Assembly: GCF_022698165.1 (NCBI RefSeq)
Contig: NZ_JALDAY010000023.1
Coordinates: 57,936-121,935, forward strand
Reading direction: 5' to 3'
DNA: 64,000 nt
Source: Streptomyces cylindrosporus
GTDB lineage: Bacteria > Actinomycetota > Actinomycetes > Streptomycetales > Streptomycetaceae
In this document: one piece after another, positions 27,141 through 35,552 of the stretch
Numbering within the stretch: position 1 is the stretch's first letter
Layout of the letters: each line of letters begins with the position of its first letter
The notes under the pieces: generated by a model
Seen by the model: the letters and a program-made list of their open reading frames with translations, nothing else
What the model was told of the DNA's origin: nothing
Databases searched by the model: none
Translations under genes and position numbers: made by a program

Positions 27141-30100
27141 TCAGAAGAGGTAGGGGCGGGCGATAGGAGAGACGACGTCGGCGTCCGGGAAGAGGGCTGC
27201 GTAGGAGGCCACTTCCAGTGACGTAAAGGGAACAGCCGAGTGCAGCAGGACTCTGCGAGCCTGTGGGCACGCGCGGGCCAGCGATGTCAGATCCTCGTCT
27301 CCCGAGACTCTGTCCACGTGCAGGATCTCGACCGTGGGCAGCTGAGGTGCCCCCTTGAGGCTGGAGACGAGGCCGGCCGTGATTCCCAGGGTGACGAGGT
27401 TGGGGAGCCGGGCGGCCTCGGACCAGTCCTTGGGGCCGAGGTCGCCGGAGCCGTCTCGCAGATCGAGGTAGTCCAGCATCGACCAACGACTCAGGCCGTG
27501 CAGGCCTGTTCTTGCGATGGCTCCGCCGCCCAGGCCGAGCGCTGTGAGCGGTGCGTCCTGAGGCAGGGCGGCCAGCCCGCCGCCCGGCAGGGGCGTCTCG
27601 ACGATGAGGCTCTCCAGCGTTCGGAACTGGTCCAGCCCGGAGATCTCGCCGATTTCGTTGAGATACAACTGGCGCAGGCCAGACCTGGCCAGGGGCAGGA
27701 GATCGCCGGCCTTCGGGCAGCGCACGAGAAGCACGTAAGAGAGCGAGCGCAGGGCTGTCAGCGGCTGTAGATCGCACAGTAGTGGGTTGTCGTAGAAGCC
27801 GAGGTGCTCCACGCTCTCGGGCAGCACCGTCCAGATGTCCGAAGGGGCATGAGCGCCCTGTATGCCGAGCCGCATCCGAGGGCCGAGTCGCGGCAGAGCA
27901 CGTACCTGCTCGGGCGAGGTGGGGAAGACGAAGTAATCGTCGGTGCTGACATGGGCCAGCACCTCATTGGCGTACACCTCGGCGTCGAAGCGCTCCCAGG
28001 CTCGCGACAGATTGTGCCGTACACGGTCCGCCGCATGCCCCCGGAACCGCGCCAGCACCGGCACCGCCGCATCCGTGCCCACCAGAGTCGCCGTCGCCGT
28101 CACCGCCTCGGCCTCGACGTCCGACAGCCCCTCCGGACCCGGTAGCAGCTCAAGGACCAGCGGACCGATCTCCGCCAGTTCCTTGGCCTCCTCCGCCGTC
28201 CGCGGCGGCAGCAAGGCGGCCGCCAGTTCCTCGACTCGGCCCCGCACGGTCGGATCCAGTTCCGTCGCGTGTTCCAGGCAGGCCATGGCCAGCAGATGCG
28301 CGCGCTTGTCGGGGGACGCGGTCAACAGGCCCAGCAACTCGGCCCGTTCCCGCGGCCGAGCCTGTGCCACGGCCATCCGGATCACGTCCGCCCACTGGTC
28401 GTCGGCGGCATGCTCGGCCAGCAGGCCGAAGTCGCCGGACTCGACCGCGGCCCGCGCCCCCAGGTAGTCCTGGAAGGTGCGGTGCACGAAGTGGATCGTG
28501 GCGTCGGTCGGTGACAGCAACAGGCCCGTCCGGATCAGGAAATGCCGCAGCACCGCCCCCGCGTCCCCGAGCACCCCTGCCGCCGGAACCGCCGGCAGCA
28601 CCTCCCCGATGATGCTCTCCGCCCGGCTTCGGTCCATCTCCGTGCGGCCGTTGCGGATCAGCCAGTACGCCAGTCGTTGCAGGAGCTGCAGCTGTGGTTC
28701 CTCGCTGAGTTCCGGCACGGTCATGTCCCGTTCCCGGTCACGGCGGACCAGCAGCATGGACAGGGCCGAGTCGTACAACTCCTTGCGGCCGTACGGGAGA
28801 TAGCCCCGCCGGTCGCGGTGCAGGGCGCAGATCAGGCCGCACATCAGGGGGTTGGTGGCGAGTCGGCCCAGGTCGGGCTTGGTGCGTACGGCGTCGAGGA
28901 GTTGGGACTCGTACGAGGTGAGCTGCTCGTCTTCTTCCGGGGTGCCCGTGGCTGCCGCCCGGTGCCAGCGCCGGATGAAGGAGGACACGTCCGACGGGCT
29001 CATCGACGACAGGCCGAGCTCCGTGAAGCCGTCCGCCGCGAGCCAGTCCTCGCGGACCGCCGAGGGGCGGGACGTGACCAGCCAGCGGTTGCCGGGGAAG
29101 GCCTCGACCAGGTCGCGCAGCCAGGTGCGGGCTCGTTCGCGTTCCGGCTCCGGGACCTCGTCCAGGCCATCGACCAGGACGAGCGCGCGGCCGCCCGCCA
29201 GGACGCGGTTCTCCCAGCCCTCCGGCTGGGTGCCGGCCAGGGGGCAGCCCACGGCCGTGAGGAAGTGCGCCGGGGCCGGGAGGCGTTCGCCGTGGCGGGT
29301 GAGGGTGCGCAGGGGGAGGACGAAGGGGATGCGGCCGGTGAGGTAGGCCATGCGGTCGGTGGGGCCGGTCGCCGCCGAGACCGCGAGCCACTGTATGAGG
29401 GTGGTCTTGCCGGAGCCTGCCGTACCGCGCAGGAGTACACGGTCGTGACCGGCCAGGGCTTGGTCGGCGGGGGTGGAGACGGGCGCGGCTGACGGTGGGC
29501 CGAACGCCGGGTCCTCGCCGCGTCCGATCACGTCCAGGCTGAGGTAGGCCGCGTCCAGGGGCCAGCGGTTGTGGGAGTTGGTGAGGTCTATGCCGTAGAT
29601 CGTGAGCTTGCCGTGCTTTCGGGCGACGTACTCCAGGTAGCCGCGTTCGAAGGCGGTGTCCCGGCCGTCCGGGCGCGGGGTGCGGGCGATCAACTCGTCG
29701 ACCTTGGCGATGAGTTCGGCCTGTGCCCGGGTCTGTTCGACGAGGGTGCGGGCCACGAAGGTGGACCGGCGGGTGAAGAACTCCAGGATCTGGAGGCAGG
29801 CCCATTCCGTGGCGGAGTCGAGGAAGAGGCAGGCGTCCCCGGAGAGGCCGTCGGTGGACGGAGAGCGCCGGCTCAGCCGGCGGGCCAGTTCGGCGCCGCC
29901 CAGCCGCACGGCCTGGACGTCGTCCATGTCCAGCTCGCCGAGGGCCAGCAGCCTGCGGGCCAGGGCGTCGGCCACGGCGGTCTGCTCCCGGGCCCGGAAC
30001 GGCGCTTCGCCGGGCGAGTCGAAGGCCTGCCGGACGAGGTGGTCCGCGAGTTTCTGTACGTCCTTGGCGTCGAGCGTGCGCTTCTCGCCCCGGAAGGACA

Positions 30101-30227
30101 CCAGATCCTTCAGCCGCACCGGCTTGTCGACCAGGCCCGCGCCCGGCCCGTCCGCCACGAACAGCTTCTTCACCAGCGGGCCGACGACGCTCGACGCCAG
30201 CTTGCCGCCCAGTACCGCAGGCTCCAT
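27141..30227 (-). CDS. NACHT-domain STAND NTPase with N-terminal helical domain and LRR-like C terminus
   Basis: 1028 residues. Residues 1-235 are helical, in the style of the NNH N-terminal domains of bacterial NACHT proteins. The NACHT NTPase follows, with Walker A GTAGSGKT (269-276), Walker B ALVLVDGLDE (348-357) and the sensor stretch RWLVTSRPSA. Winged-helix-like and HEAT-like helices occupy about 430-740. Residues about 800-1000 have irregular leucine-rich repeats (LTALRSLSYVLL, LRQLYLNEIGEISGL, LPNLVTLGITAGL). Several bacterial NACHT proteins are anti-phage sensors; this one carries no obvious nuclease or TIR effector. The function here is inferred from architecture. Confidence 0.9.
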   Translation of the reverse strand: MEPAVLGGKLASSVVGPLVKKLFVADGPGAGLVDKPVRLKDLVSFRGEKRTLDAKDVQKLADHLVRQAFDSPGEAPFRAREQTAVADALARRLLALGELDMDDVQAVRLGGAELARRLSRRSPSTDGLSGDACLFLDSATEWACLQILEFFTRRSTFVARTLVEQTRAQAELIAKVDELIARTPRPDGRDTAFERGYLEYVARKHGKLTIYGIDLTNSHNRWPLDAAYLSLDVIGRGEDPAFGPPSAAPVSTPADQALAGHDRVLLRGTAGSGKTTLIQWLAVSAATGPTDRMAYLTGRIPFVLPLRTLTRHGERLPAPAHFLTAVGCPLAGTQPEGWENRVLAGGRALVLVDGLDEVPEPERERARTWLRDLVEAFPGNRWLVTSRPSAVREDWLAADGFTELGLSSMSPSDVSSFIRRWHRAAATGTPEEDEQLTSYESQLLDAVRTKPDLGRLATNPLMCGLICALHRDRRGYLPYGRKELYDSALSMLLVRRDRERDMTVPELSEEPQLQLLQRLAYWLIRNGRTEMDRSRAESIIGEVLPAVPAAGVLGDAGAVLRHFLIRTGLLLSPTDATIHFVHRTFQDYLGARAAVESGDFGLLAEHAADDQWADVIRMAVAQARPRERAELLGLLTASPDKRAHLLAMACLEHATELDPTVRGRVEELAAALLPPRTAEEAKELAEIGPLVLELLPGPEGLSDVEAEAVTATATLVGTDAAVPVLARFRGHAADRVRHNLSRAWERFDAEVYANEVLAHVSTDDYFVFPTSPEQVRALPRLGPRMRLGIQGAHAPSDIWTVLPESVEHLGFYDNPLLCDLQPLTALRSLSYVLLVRCPKAGDLLPLARSGLRQLYLNEIGEISGLDQFRTLESLIVETPLPGGGLAALPQDAPLTALGLGGGAIARTGLHGLSRWSMLDYLDLRDGSGDLGPKDWSEAARLPNLVTLGITAGLVSSLKGAPQLPTVEILHVDRVSGDEDLTSLARACPQARRVLLHSAVPFTSLEVASYAALFPDADVVSPIARPYLF

Positions 30228-30273
30228 CCGCCACCCCCGTGACTCGCGCCAACGGATGGAGCCTAACCGTCGG

Positions 30274-30879
30274 CTACGACAACTGACCGTCGTAGTCCGG
30301 CAGTTTGAACGTCCTGTCCGCGTGGCCGCCCGACAGGTCCGTCGCGCTGTTGCCGATGTTCGCGATGATGTCGTACCCCTTGTTCTCGATGTCGACGCGC
30401 TGGGCGGTCTTGTAGGCGGCGACGTCCTTGAAGAGGTCGAAGAGGCCGCGGACGTAGAGGCCGGAGACCTTGTAGCCGTCGTGTTCGAGGTTGTACTCGG
30501 TCGGCAGGTAGATGATGCCGGGGCGGGCCGTGACGAAGAAGAGGGAGACGCCGTGTTCCTGGGCGTACTTCGCGACGTTCAGGACGGGCTTGTTGGCCGG
30601 CTGGGGGTAGCTGAAGCCGAAGTCGGTCTCCAGCGTGGTGTTGTCGATGTCGAAGACGATCGCCTGCTTGGCGCCGGGCTTGGCGGAGGCGATGCGCTCC
30701 TTCAGGTAGGGGAGGGCCTGGTCCATCACCGACTGGCAGTCCTTCTGCCAGGTCGCGTAGTCGACGTCACCGGCGGCGGTGGTCGTCGCCGCTTGGGCGG
30801 GGGCCGCCAGGGCCAGGAAGGCGGAGGCGGTGACGGCGGTGACGGCCAGGCGGCTCACCAGCGGGCGTCGGCTTCTCAT
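30274..30879 (-). CDS. Secreted HAD-superfamily acid phosphatase (subclass IIIB)
   Basis: 201 residues. The signal peptide has an Arg-rich n-region, a hydrophobic core and a likely AQA cut site near residue 30. The mature part has the HAD nucleophile motif IVFDIDNTTLE (Asp77 and acid/base Asp79), a second motif FFVTARPG, and the late acidic motif region ANIGNSATDLSGG. It should dephosphorylate small phosphomonoesters outside the cell. The ribosome site GAGAGGA sits 6 bp before the ATG. Divergent from the M23 peptidase. Confidence 0.88.
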   Translation of the reverse strand: MRSRRPLVSRLAVTAVTASAFLALAAPAQAATTTAAGDVDYATWQKDCQSVMDQALPYLKERIASAKPGAKQAIVFDIDNTTLETDFGFSYPQPANKPVLNVAKYAQEHGVSLFFVTARPGIIYLPTEYNLEHDGYKVSGLYVRGLFDLFKDVAAYKTAQRVDIENKGYDIIANIGNSATDLSGGHADRTFKLPDYDGQLS

Positions 30880-31243
30880 GGGGGTCCTCTCACGTCCGTA
30901 TGCCGTTGTCTGGTGCATGTTCGGGGGCGAGGGTGGCGCGAGGGGAACCGTAGGGTTACTGGCGGGTAAGTGGCCAGAGATGTGCGTCACATGGGGCAGG
31001 GGATTCTCGACGGTCGCCGGTGACATGCCGCACAGGCGCTTCCGGCCGTACTAGGTCGGATAGTGGGCCGGTCGGGCCGGGCGGACAGAGGTTTCACCGG
31101 GGAAGTTTTGTGGTGAAGTACTATATGTCGTCGTAGTTGAGTGTTTTGGGGGTTTGTGGGGGTTGGGGTTACCAAGGGATGGCCCATCCGGCGGCCGCCT
31201 GTGCGCCGGGTGGTTTTTCTGTCCCCGTCTCCCCGAGGTTCCG
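30880..31243. other. Divergent intergenic region (364 bp), promoters not resolved
   Basis: It separates the phosphatase and M23 peptidase starts. The right half is G/T-rich (a run of TTGGGGGTTTGTGGGGGTT around 31143-31168) and a short AT-rich stretch (AGTACTATATG, about 31116-31126) could be promoter DNA for the peptidase. No gene, riboswitch or strong hairpin was recognised. Confidence 0.4.
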
Positions 31244-31960
31244 ATGTCTTCGCGTGTCACGTCCCGCTCTTCCCGTACGTCCCTGCTCCGCGCCCGCGCG
31301 GCCGTCCTGGCCGCCGGACTCGGCGCGTCGGTCGTGCTGGGGGCCGGGGTCGCGGTCGCCGCCGACGCCACCGCCGCCTCCGGTGCGGCGAGCGCCGTCC
31401 AGGCGCAGGCCGCCGCGCAGGCCAAGGCCGCGCAGGCCGCCAAGAGCGCCGCCGCCGCGAAGGCGAAGGCCGCGAGCGCGAAGAAGGCGGCCGCGGCCGC
31501 GAAGAAGGCGGCGGCGAAGAAGGCTGCTGCCAAGAAGGCCGCCTCCTGGGTGCGCCCGGTGGCGAAGTACACGCTCTCCGCGAGCTTCGCGCAGTCCGGC
31601 AGCATGTGGCAGTCCACCCACAGCGGGCAGGACTTCGCCGTCGCGAGCGGTACGAACGTCGTCGCCGCGCACGGCGGGACCGTCGTCAAGGCCGGCGGCA
31701 ACGGCGCCGGTGACGGGTCCGCGTACGGCAACGCGATCGTCATCAAGCACGGCAACGGGACCTACTCGCAGTACGCGCACCTGTCCCGCATCGACGTCAA
31801 GGTCGGCCAGGTCGTGACCACCGGCCAGCACATCGCGCTGTCCGGCAACACCGGCAACTCCAGTGGCCCGCACCTGCACTTCGAGATCCGTACGACCGCC
31901 AACTACGGCTCGGCGATCGACCCCGTCTCCTTCCTGCGCGCCAAGGGCCTGAGCCTGTAG
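31244..31960 (+). CDS. Secreted M23-family peptidoglycan endopeptidase
   Basis: 238 residues. A signal sequence (about 1-41, ending VAVAA) is followed by an extreme Ala/Lys-rich linker (about 42-101) that may be a helical rod or bind polyanionic wall polymers. The LytM/M23 zinc domain has HSGQDFA (His126, Asp130) and GPHLHFE (His210, His212), so the catalytic set is complete. It should cut peptide cross-links in the wall. ATG 31244 follows a GAGG ribosome site. Confidence 0.9.
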   Translation: MSSRVTSRSSRTSLLRARAAVLAAGLGASVVLGAGVAVAADATAASGAASAVQAQAAAQAKAAQAAKSAAAAKAKAASAKKAAAAAKKAAAKKAAAKKAASWVRPVAKYTLSASFAQSGSMWQSTHSGQDFAVASGTNVVAAHGGTVVKAGGNGAGDGSAYGNAIVIKHGNGTYSQYAHLSRIDVKVGQVVTTGQHIALSGNTGNSSGPHLHFEIRTTANYGSAIDPVSFLRAKGLSL

Positions 31961-31973
31961 GCGCGCCGCGCGG

Positions 31974-32570
31974 TCACGACGCGTGCATGCCCTCGTGCGC
32001 CTGTGCCACGAGGGCCGTCGCGACCTCCAGGACCGCCGCCCGCTTCTCCTCGTCGGTGCCCGGCAGATCGTTCAGCGCGAACATCCCGGCGTGCATCGTG
32101 AAGACCGCGCTGACGCAGCGGACCTGGTCGACCAGGTCGGCCTCGGGGTCGATGAGGATGTCGCGCATGCCCATCATGCGGTGCCGGAACATCTCGCCGA
32201 TGCGCAGTTCCTTCACCGCCGCCTGGTTCTCCTGCATGAAGCGGAAGAGCGGCAGCGCCTCGGAGAGGGCCTCGTTGTAGCGGCGGATGATCTCCTGCTT
32301 GGTCTCCAGGCTGTGCGGCTGGCCCTTGCCCCACTCGATCAGTTCCTCGATCGGCTGGGAGAGGTCCTCGAAGATGCTGACGAGGATCTCTTCCTTCGTC
32401 TTGAAGTGGTAGTAGAGGGCCGCCTTGGTGACGTCCAGGCTCTCCGCGATCTCCCGCAGCGAGGTCTTCTCGTACCCCTGCTCGGCGAAGAGTTCGAGCG
32501 CCACGTCCTGGATGCGCTGGCGAGTGTTTCCGCGGCGCTGCCGCTTGGTGCCGTCCATCGTGCCGCCCAT
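31974..32570 (-). CDS. TetR-family repressor of the adjacent MFS exporter
   Basis: 198 residues. The N-terminal TetR helix-turn-helix is RQRIQDVALELFAEQGYEKTS and ESLDVTKAALYYHFKTKEEIL; the remainder is the helical ligand and dimer domain. ATG 32570 is chosen because GAGGAG lies 8 bp upstream; an ATG at 32558 is also in frame. It is divergent from a drug exporter, with a repeated operator between them, the standard arrangement for local efflux control. Confidence 0.93.
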   Translation of the reverse strand: MGGTMDGTKRQRRGNTRQRIQDVALELFAEQGYEKTSLREIAESLDVTKAALYYHFKTKEEILVSIFEDLSQPIEELIEWGKGQPHSLETKQEIIRRYNEALSEALPLFRFMQENQAAVKELRIGEMFRHRMMGMRDILIDPEADLVDQVRCVSAVFTMHAGMFALNDLPGTDEEKRAAVLEVATALVAQAHEGMHAS

Positions 32571-32595
32571 TCTCGCGCTCCTCACGCCCCCTGCG

Positions 32596-32692
32596 AACTT
32601 ACTTGCCGCCCGACTAGAAAACTTACTTGACGCCCGGCTAGTTACGGGTCTACCTTCCTCAGTGTAGTCAACTAGCCGGGCGGCAAGTAAGT
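32596..32692. promoter_or_regulatory. Three-copy operator between TetR and MFS genes
   Basis: Near-identical 21-22 bp elements of the form AACTTACTTG-C/A-CGCCCG-A/G-CTAG occur at 32596-32617 and 32620-32641. The same element appears inverted at 32672-32692. The 24-bp pitch of the first two copies places them on roughly the same helix face. This is the probable TetR binding region for both divergent genes. Confidence 0.8.
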
Positions 32693-32759
32693 GGTCGGCC
32701 GGGGGAAGCACCAGGCGGTTCCAGGCGGTGCCAGGCAGTTCCTTGGGGAGTGGAAAACG

Positions 32760-34364
32760 ATGGCGGACACACAGACGGTCGAGACCAAGCCGGACGAACT
32801 ACCGGACGGACAGTCCGGAAAGCAGCCGAAGAGCGTACGGGTCGTGCTGCTCGCGCTCATGATCACCATGATGCTCGCGATGCTCGACAACATGATCGTG
32901 GGTACGGCGATGCCGACGATCGTCGGCGAGCTCGGCGGCCTGGAGCACCTCTCCTGGGTGGTCACGGCGTACACCCTGGCCACCGCGGCGGCCACCCCGG
33001 TCTGGGGCAAGCTCGGCGACATGTTCGGGCGCAAGACCACGTTCATGACCTCGATCGTGATCTTCCTGATCGGGTCGGCGCTCAGCGGCATGGCCCAGAA
33101 CATGGGGCAGCTCATCGGCTTCCGGGCCGTGCAGGGCCTCGGTGCCGGCGGTCTGATGGTCGGCGTCATGGCCATCATCGGCGACCTGATCCCGCCGCGT
33201 GAGCGGGGCAAGTACCAGGGCATGATGGCCGGCGTCATGGCGATCGCGATGATCGGCGGACCGCTGGTCGGCGGCACCATCACCGACAACTGGGGCTGGC
33301 GCTGGGCCTTCTACATCAACCTGCCGCTCGGCGTCGTCGCGCTCGGTCTGATCAGCGCCGTACTCCACCTGCCGAAGAAGCGGGCCAAGGCCGGCATCGA
33401 CTACCTCGGTGTCGTGCTGCTGACCGTCGGCATCACCTCGATCGTGCTGGTCACCACCTGGGGCGGTTCCGAGTACGCCTGGACGTCCGCGCGGATCATG
33501 GAGCTCATCGGCATCGGCGTGGCCGCGCTGATCGGGTTCGTGTTCTGGCAGACCAGGGCCGCCGAGCCGGTCGTACCGCTGCACATCTTCCGCAGCCGCA
33601 ACTTCACCCTGATGTCGGTCATCGGCTTCATCACCGGGTTCGTGATGTTCGGCGCGACCCTCTTCCTGCCGCTGTACCAGCAGTCCGTGCAGGGCGCGTC
33701 CGCGACCAACTCCGGGCTGCTGCTCCTGCCGATGCTCGGCGCGATGCTGGTGACCTCGATGGTGGCCGGACGGGTGACCACGAACACCGGCAAGTACAAG
33801 GTGTTCCCGGTCGTCGGCAGCGTCCTGATGATCGTCGGCCTGTACCTGCTGTCCACGATGGACACCGGGACCTCGCGTTTCACCTCCGGTGTGTTCATGG
33901 CGATCGTCGGCCTGGGCATGGGCTGCCTGATGCAGATCACCATGCTGGTCGCGCAGAACAGCGTCGAGATGAAGGACATGGGCGTCGCGTCCTCGTCGAC
34001 CACCCTGTTCCGTACCCTCGGCTCGTCCTTCGGTGTCGCGATCATGGGTGCGCTGTTCAACAACCGCGTGCAGCACGTCATGGCCGAGCGGGCCGGTTCG
34101 CTGGGCTCGAAGATCACCGAGAAGTCGGCGCAGCTGGACGCGGCGAGCCTGGCGAAGCTGCCGGCGGCGGCGCGCGAGGCCTACCAGCACGCGGTGTCCG
34201 CGGGCACGCACTCCGCCTTCCTGCTGGGCGCGGTGGTCGCCGTCGTCTCGCTGGTCGCGGCGGTGTTCGTGAAGGAGGTCGCGCTGCGAGGGGCGGGACC
34301 GAAGCCGGAGGACGGATCGGCGGAGGGCGCGGCCGTGCAGGCGCCGGTTGTGGAAGCCGTCTGA
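32760..34364 (+). CDS. EmrB/QacA-family MFS multidrug exporter (14 TM)
   Basis: 534 residues. The hydrophobicity pattern fits 14 transmembrane helices. Family motifs: LDNMIVGTAMPTIVGELGG in helix 1, GKLGDMFGRKTTF (motif A) in the 2-3 loop, and GRAVQGLGAGGLMVG-like sequence in helix 4 (here FRAVQGLGAGGLMVGVM). It exports drugs against the proton gradient; the substrate is unknown. GGGAG lies 9 bp before ATG 32760. The divergent TetR gene and shared operator point to inducible expression. Confidence 0.93.
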   Translation: MADTQTVETKPDELPDGQSGKQPKSVRVVLLALMITMMLAMLDNMIVGTAMPTIVGELGGLEHLSWVVTAYTLATAAATPVWGKLGDMFGRKTTFMTSIVIFLIGSALSGMAQNMGQLIGFRAVQGLGAGGLMVGVMAIIGDLIPPRERGKYQGMMAGVMAIAMIGGPLVGGTITDNWGWRWAFYINLPLGVVALGLISAVLHLPKKRAKAGIDYLGVVLLTVGITSIVLVTTWGGSEYAWTSARIMELIGIGVAALIGFVFWQTRAAEPVVPLHIFRSRNFTLMSVIGFITGFVMFGATLFLPLYQQSVQGASATNSGLLLLPMLGAMLVTSMVAGRVTTNTGKYKVFPVVGSVLMIVGLYLLSTMDTGTSRFTSGVFMAIVGLGMGCLMQITMLVAQNSVEMKDMGVASSSTTLFRTLGSSFGVAIMGALFNNRVQHVMAERAGSLGSKITEKSAQLDAASLAKLPAAAREAYQHAVSAGTHSAFLLGAVVAVVSLVAAVFVKEVALRGAGPKPEDGSAEGAAVQAPVVEAV

Positions 34365-34378
34365 TCCGACGATGAGCC

Positions 34379-34424
34379 GAAGGCCCCCCGGAAGGTGTCC
34401 GCCCCGGGGGGCCTTCGCCTTTTC
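34379..34424 (+). terminator. Strong intrinsic terminator after the MFS gene
   Basis: A perfect 13-bp stem (GAAGGCCCCCCGG with CCGGGGGGCCTTC) is followed by GCCTTTT. Confidence 0.9.
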
Positions 34425-34437
34425 CCGCACGTGCGTT

Positions 34438-34496
34438 GTCGGAAGCCGTAGTCGGAAGCCGTAGTCAGAAGCCGGAGTCAGAAGCCGTTGTCAGAC
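34438..34496. repeat. 13-bp tandem repeat
   Basis: About 4.5 copies of GTCGGAAGCCGTA and close variants (starting at 34438, 34451, 34464, 34477 and 34490) lie between the MFS terminator and the AraC-type gene, ending 20 bp before its start codon. Confidence 0.85.
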
Positions 34497-34516
34497 CCGC
34501 GTGCCACCATCGGGGC

Positions 34517-35011
34517 ATGGACAAAATGCGGCAGTTGCGGCTTGCCAAGGACGCCATGGACCGGGACTGGGCCGATCCTGAGCTGGACCTGGATGTCGTC
34601 GCCGCGCATGCCGGGTACTCGCGGTATCACTTTCTGCGGGCCTTCAAGGAGGCGTACGGCGAGACGCCCGGGCAGTACCTGACGCACCGCCGCATCGAGC
34701 GCGCCGAGGAGATGCTCCGCAGCGCCGATCTGAGCGTCACCGAGATCTGCAACCTGGTCGGCTTCAGCAGCCTCGGGCCCTTCTCGTCCCGCTTCAAGGC
34801 GCGGACCGGGCTCACGCCGAGCGAGTACCGGACCAAGCACGTCGGCCGTGGCGCCGCGCTCATACCCGGGTGTTACGCGATGCTCTGGGCCGGGGGTTTC
34901 CCCACCGCAACTTTGAAGAAGCGCCCCGGGGTTCGCGCTGCCTACGGTGACGGAAAGGACACCACCGACATCACCGGCATCACCGACGAGCCAGGGAGAG
35001 CGGAGCCATGA
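34517..35011 (+). CDS. AraC-family transcriptional regulator
   Basis: 164 residues. Essentially a bare AraC DNA-binding domain: AHAGYSRYHFLRAFKEAYGETPGQYL (first HTH), then LSVTEICNLVGFSSLGPFSSRFK (second HTH), then a short C-terminal extension. There is no sensory domain, so any signal must come through level or partner. The stop overlaps the VOC gene start (ATGA), an arrangement common for AraC/glyoxalase pairs. Confidence 0.9.
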   Translation: MDKMRQLRLAKDAMDRDWADPELDLDVVAAHAGYSRYHFLRAFKEAYGETPGQYLTHRRIERAEEMLRSADLSVTEICNLVGFSSLGPFSSRFKARTGLTPSEYRTKHVGRGAALIPGCYAMLWAGGFPTATLKKRPGVRAAYGDGKDTTDITGITDEPGRAEP

Positions 35012-35442
35012 TCCTCGGGCTGGGCATCACCACCGTATGGACCTTCGACCAGCAGCGCACCAAGGCGTTCTTCACCGAGAAGCTGGGCTTCGAGGTGCGG
35101 GACGAGGTGTCGATGGGCGACATGAAGTGGGTCACCGTCGGGGCCAAGGAGCAGGCCGGGGTCGAGCTGGCGCTGATGAGCCTGGACGGGCCGGGGCTGG
35201 ACCCCGAGTCCGCGGAGGCGCTGAAGAAGTTGGTGAGCAAGGGGGTGCTGGGGGCGGGGGCGTTCCGCACGGACGACTGCCGCGGCGACTACGAGACGTT
35301 CAGGGCGCGCGGGGTCGAGTTCCTGCAGGCGCCGCAGGAGCGGCCGTACGGCATCGAGGCGATCTTCCGCGACGACAACGGCAACTGGTACTCACTGACC
35401 GAGCGCAGCGAGGAGCTGGACTTCTCGAAGGACTTCGGGTGA
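35008..35442 (+). CDS. VOC (glyoxalase/bleomycin-resistance) superfamily protein
   Basis: 144 residues. The two beta-alpha-beta-beta-beta halves of the VOC fold are visible (TTVWTFDQQRTKAFFTEKLGFEV; then FRDDNGNWYSLTERSEELDF). The position of Glu and His ligands typical of glyoxalase I is only partly kept, so catalysis is uncertain and a binding role is possible. Translationally coupled to the AraC-type gene. Confidence 0.88.
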   Translation: MILGLGITTVWTFDQQRTKAFFTEKLGFEVRDEVSMGDMKWVTVGAKEQAGVELALMSLDGPGLDPESAEALKKLVSKGVLGAGAFRTDDCRGDYETFRARGVEFLQAPQERPYGIEAIFRDDNGNWYSLTERSEELDFSKDFG

Positions 35443-35552
35443 GGGACGCGGGGTGGCCGAGGACGGGACGAGACGCCCTGCTCCTCCGCAACTCCCGGCG
35501 CCCCCCCCGCAACTACCACCCCCCTCGCACCCCCGGCGCGCCCCCGCACCCC

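Noticed and set aside
31080..31243. c-di-AMP (ydaO-type) riboswitch before the M23 peptidase
   Set aside because: Such elements precede many Streptomyces wall hydrolases, but the conserved sequence blocks are not present here.
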